A stretch of 5,513 nt of DNA. It comes from an uncultured Faecalibacterium sp. (GTDB lineage Bacteria > Bacillota > Clostridia > Oscillospirales > Ruminococcaceae). Position 1 is the stretch's first letter; each line of letters begins with the position of its first letter. Location of the stretch: assembly GCA_934533135.1 (NCBI GenBank), contig CAKTBG010000039.1, positions 1-5,513 of the forward strand, in the 5' to 3' direction. A program made the position numbers and the translations under genes. The notes beneath the pieces are model-generated. The model saw only the letters and a program-made list of their open reading frames with translations, made no database searches and had not been told where the DNA came from. This document shows positions 5,441 to 5,513 of this stretch, in pieces.

Positions 5441-5513
5441 GCGGCCGTAGCTCATCTGGTAGAGCGCCACCTTGCCAAGGTGGAGGTAGCGAGTTCGAGC
5501 CTCGTCGGCCGCT
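5441..5513 (+). tRNA. tRNA-Gly (anticodon GCC), reaching the window edge
   Basis: The cloverleaf is complete to the discriminator. The acceptor GCGGCCG (5441-5447) pairs fully with CGGCCGC (5506-5512). The D stem is GCTC/GAGC. The anticodon stem CCACC/GGTGG carries loop TTGCCAA with GCC at 5474-5476. The variable loop is AGGTA, and the T stem GCGAG/CTCGT has loop TTCGAGC. T5513 is the discriminator, the usual base for bacterial glycine tRNAs. Whether CCA is encoded cannot be seen because the window ends here. It reads GGC and GGU codons and lies 40 nt after tRNA-Phe, so it probably shares its promoter. Confidence 0.96.

Noticed and set aside
5268..5450. 60-codon plus-strand frame spanning the tRNA promoter and genes
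   Set aside because: It reads through the promoter and tRNA-Phe into tRNA-Gly; the DNA is fully explained by stable-RNA features.

Overview
The window looks like chromosomal housekeeping DNA from a GC-rich anaerobic Firmicute. The best guess is Oscillospiraceae/Ruminococcaceae, near Faecalibacterium, Gemmiger or Subdoligranulum. That guess rests on the clostridial type of the two topoisomerase subunits, strong G/C third-position codon bias, and a palindromic intergenic repeat of a kind I remember from these gut Clostridia. It comes from memory of families, not from a search.

Layout: most of the window (274-5052) is one minus-strand block in the order parE-like (3061-5052), parC-like (773-3022), rlmH (274-759). 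The gaps are only 38 and 13 nt, so this is probably a three-gene operon. A good sigma70-type promoter sits at 5121-5149 (TTGACA, 17 nt, TTTAAT on the minus strand), and parE has a strong Shine-Dalgarno. Downstream of rlmH, 35-273 holds a weak hairpin, a compact double-hairpin repeat (158-200), an extended -10 promoter (120-148) and a leader. These lead into the first 11 codons of another minus-strand gene that runs off the left edge.

On the right, 5053-5324 is a divergent control region. It contains the parE promoter, two non-coding palindromes and a very AT-rich stretch with a 12-bp inverted repeat that overlaps the plus-strand promoter of a tRNA pair: tRNA-Phe(GAA) at 5325-5400 and tRNA-Gly(GCC) at 5441-5513. 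The tRNA-Gly gene ends exactly at the window edge.

How the genes work together: ParE-like (ATPase plus Toprim) and ParC-like (breakage-reunion plus C-terminal beta-propeller) form an A2B2 type IIA topoisomerase that passes one DNA duplex through another. The A subunit has no recognisable GyrA box, so a topo IV-like decatenating/relaxing role is more likely than negative supercoiling. Both subunits carry non-standard residues in motifs that are nearly invariant in textbook gyrase/topo IV. RlmH is a 23S rRNA pseudouridine methyltransferase with no obvious functional tie to the topoisomerase.

I see no mobile element, CRISPR array, phage gene or defence system. The window is mostly ordinary core genome. 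The points worth a second look are the divergent topoisomerase clade, its fluoroquinolone-pocket residue, the intergenic repeat and the symmetric elements in the control region.
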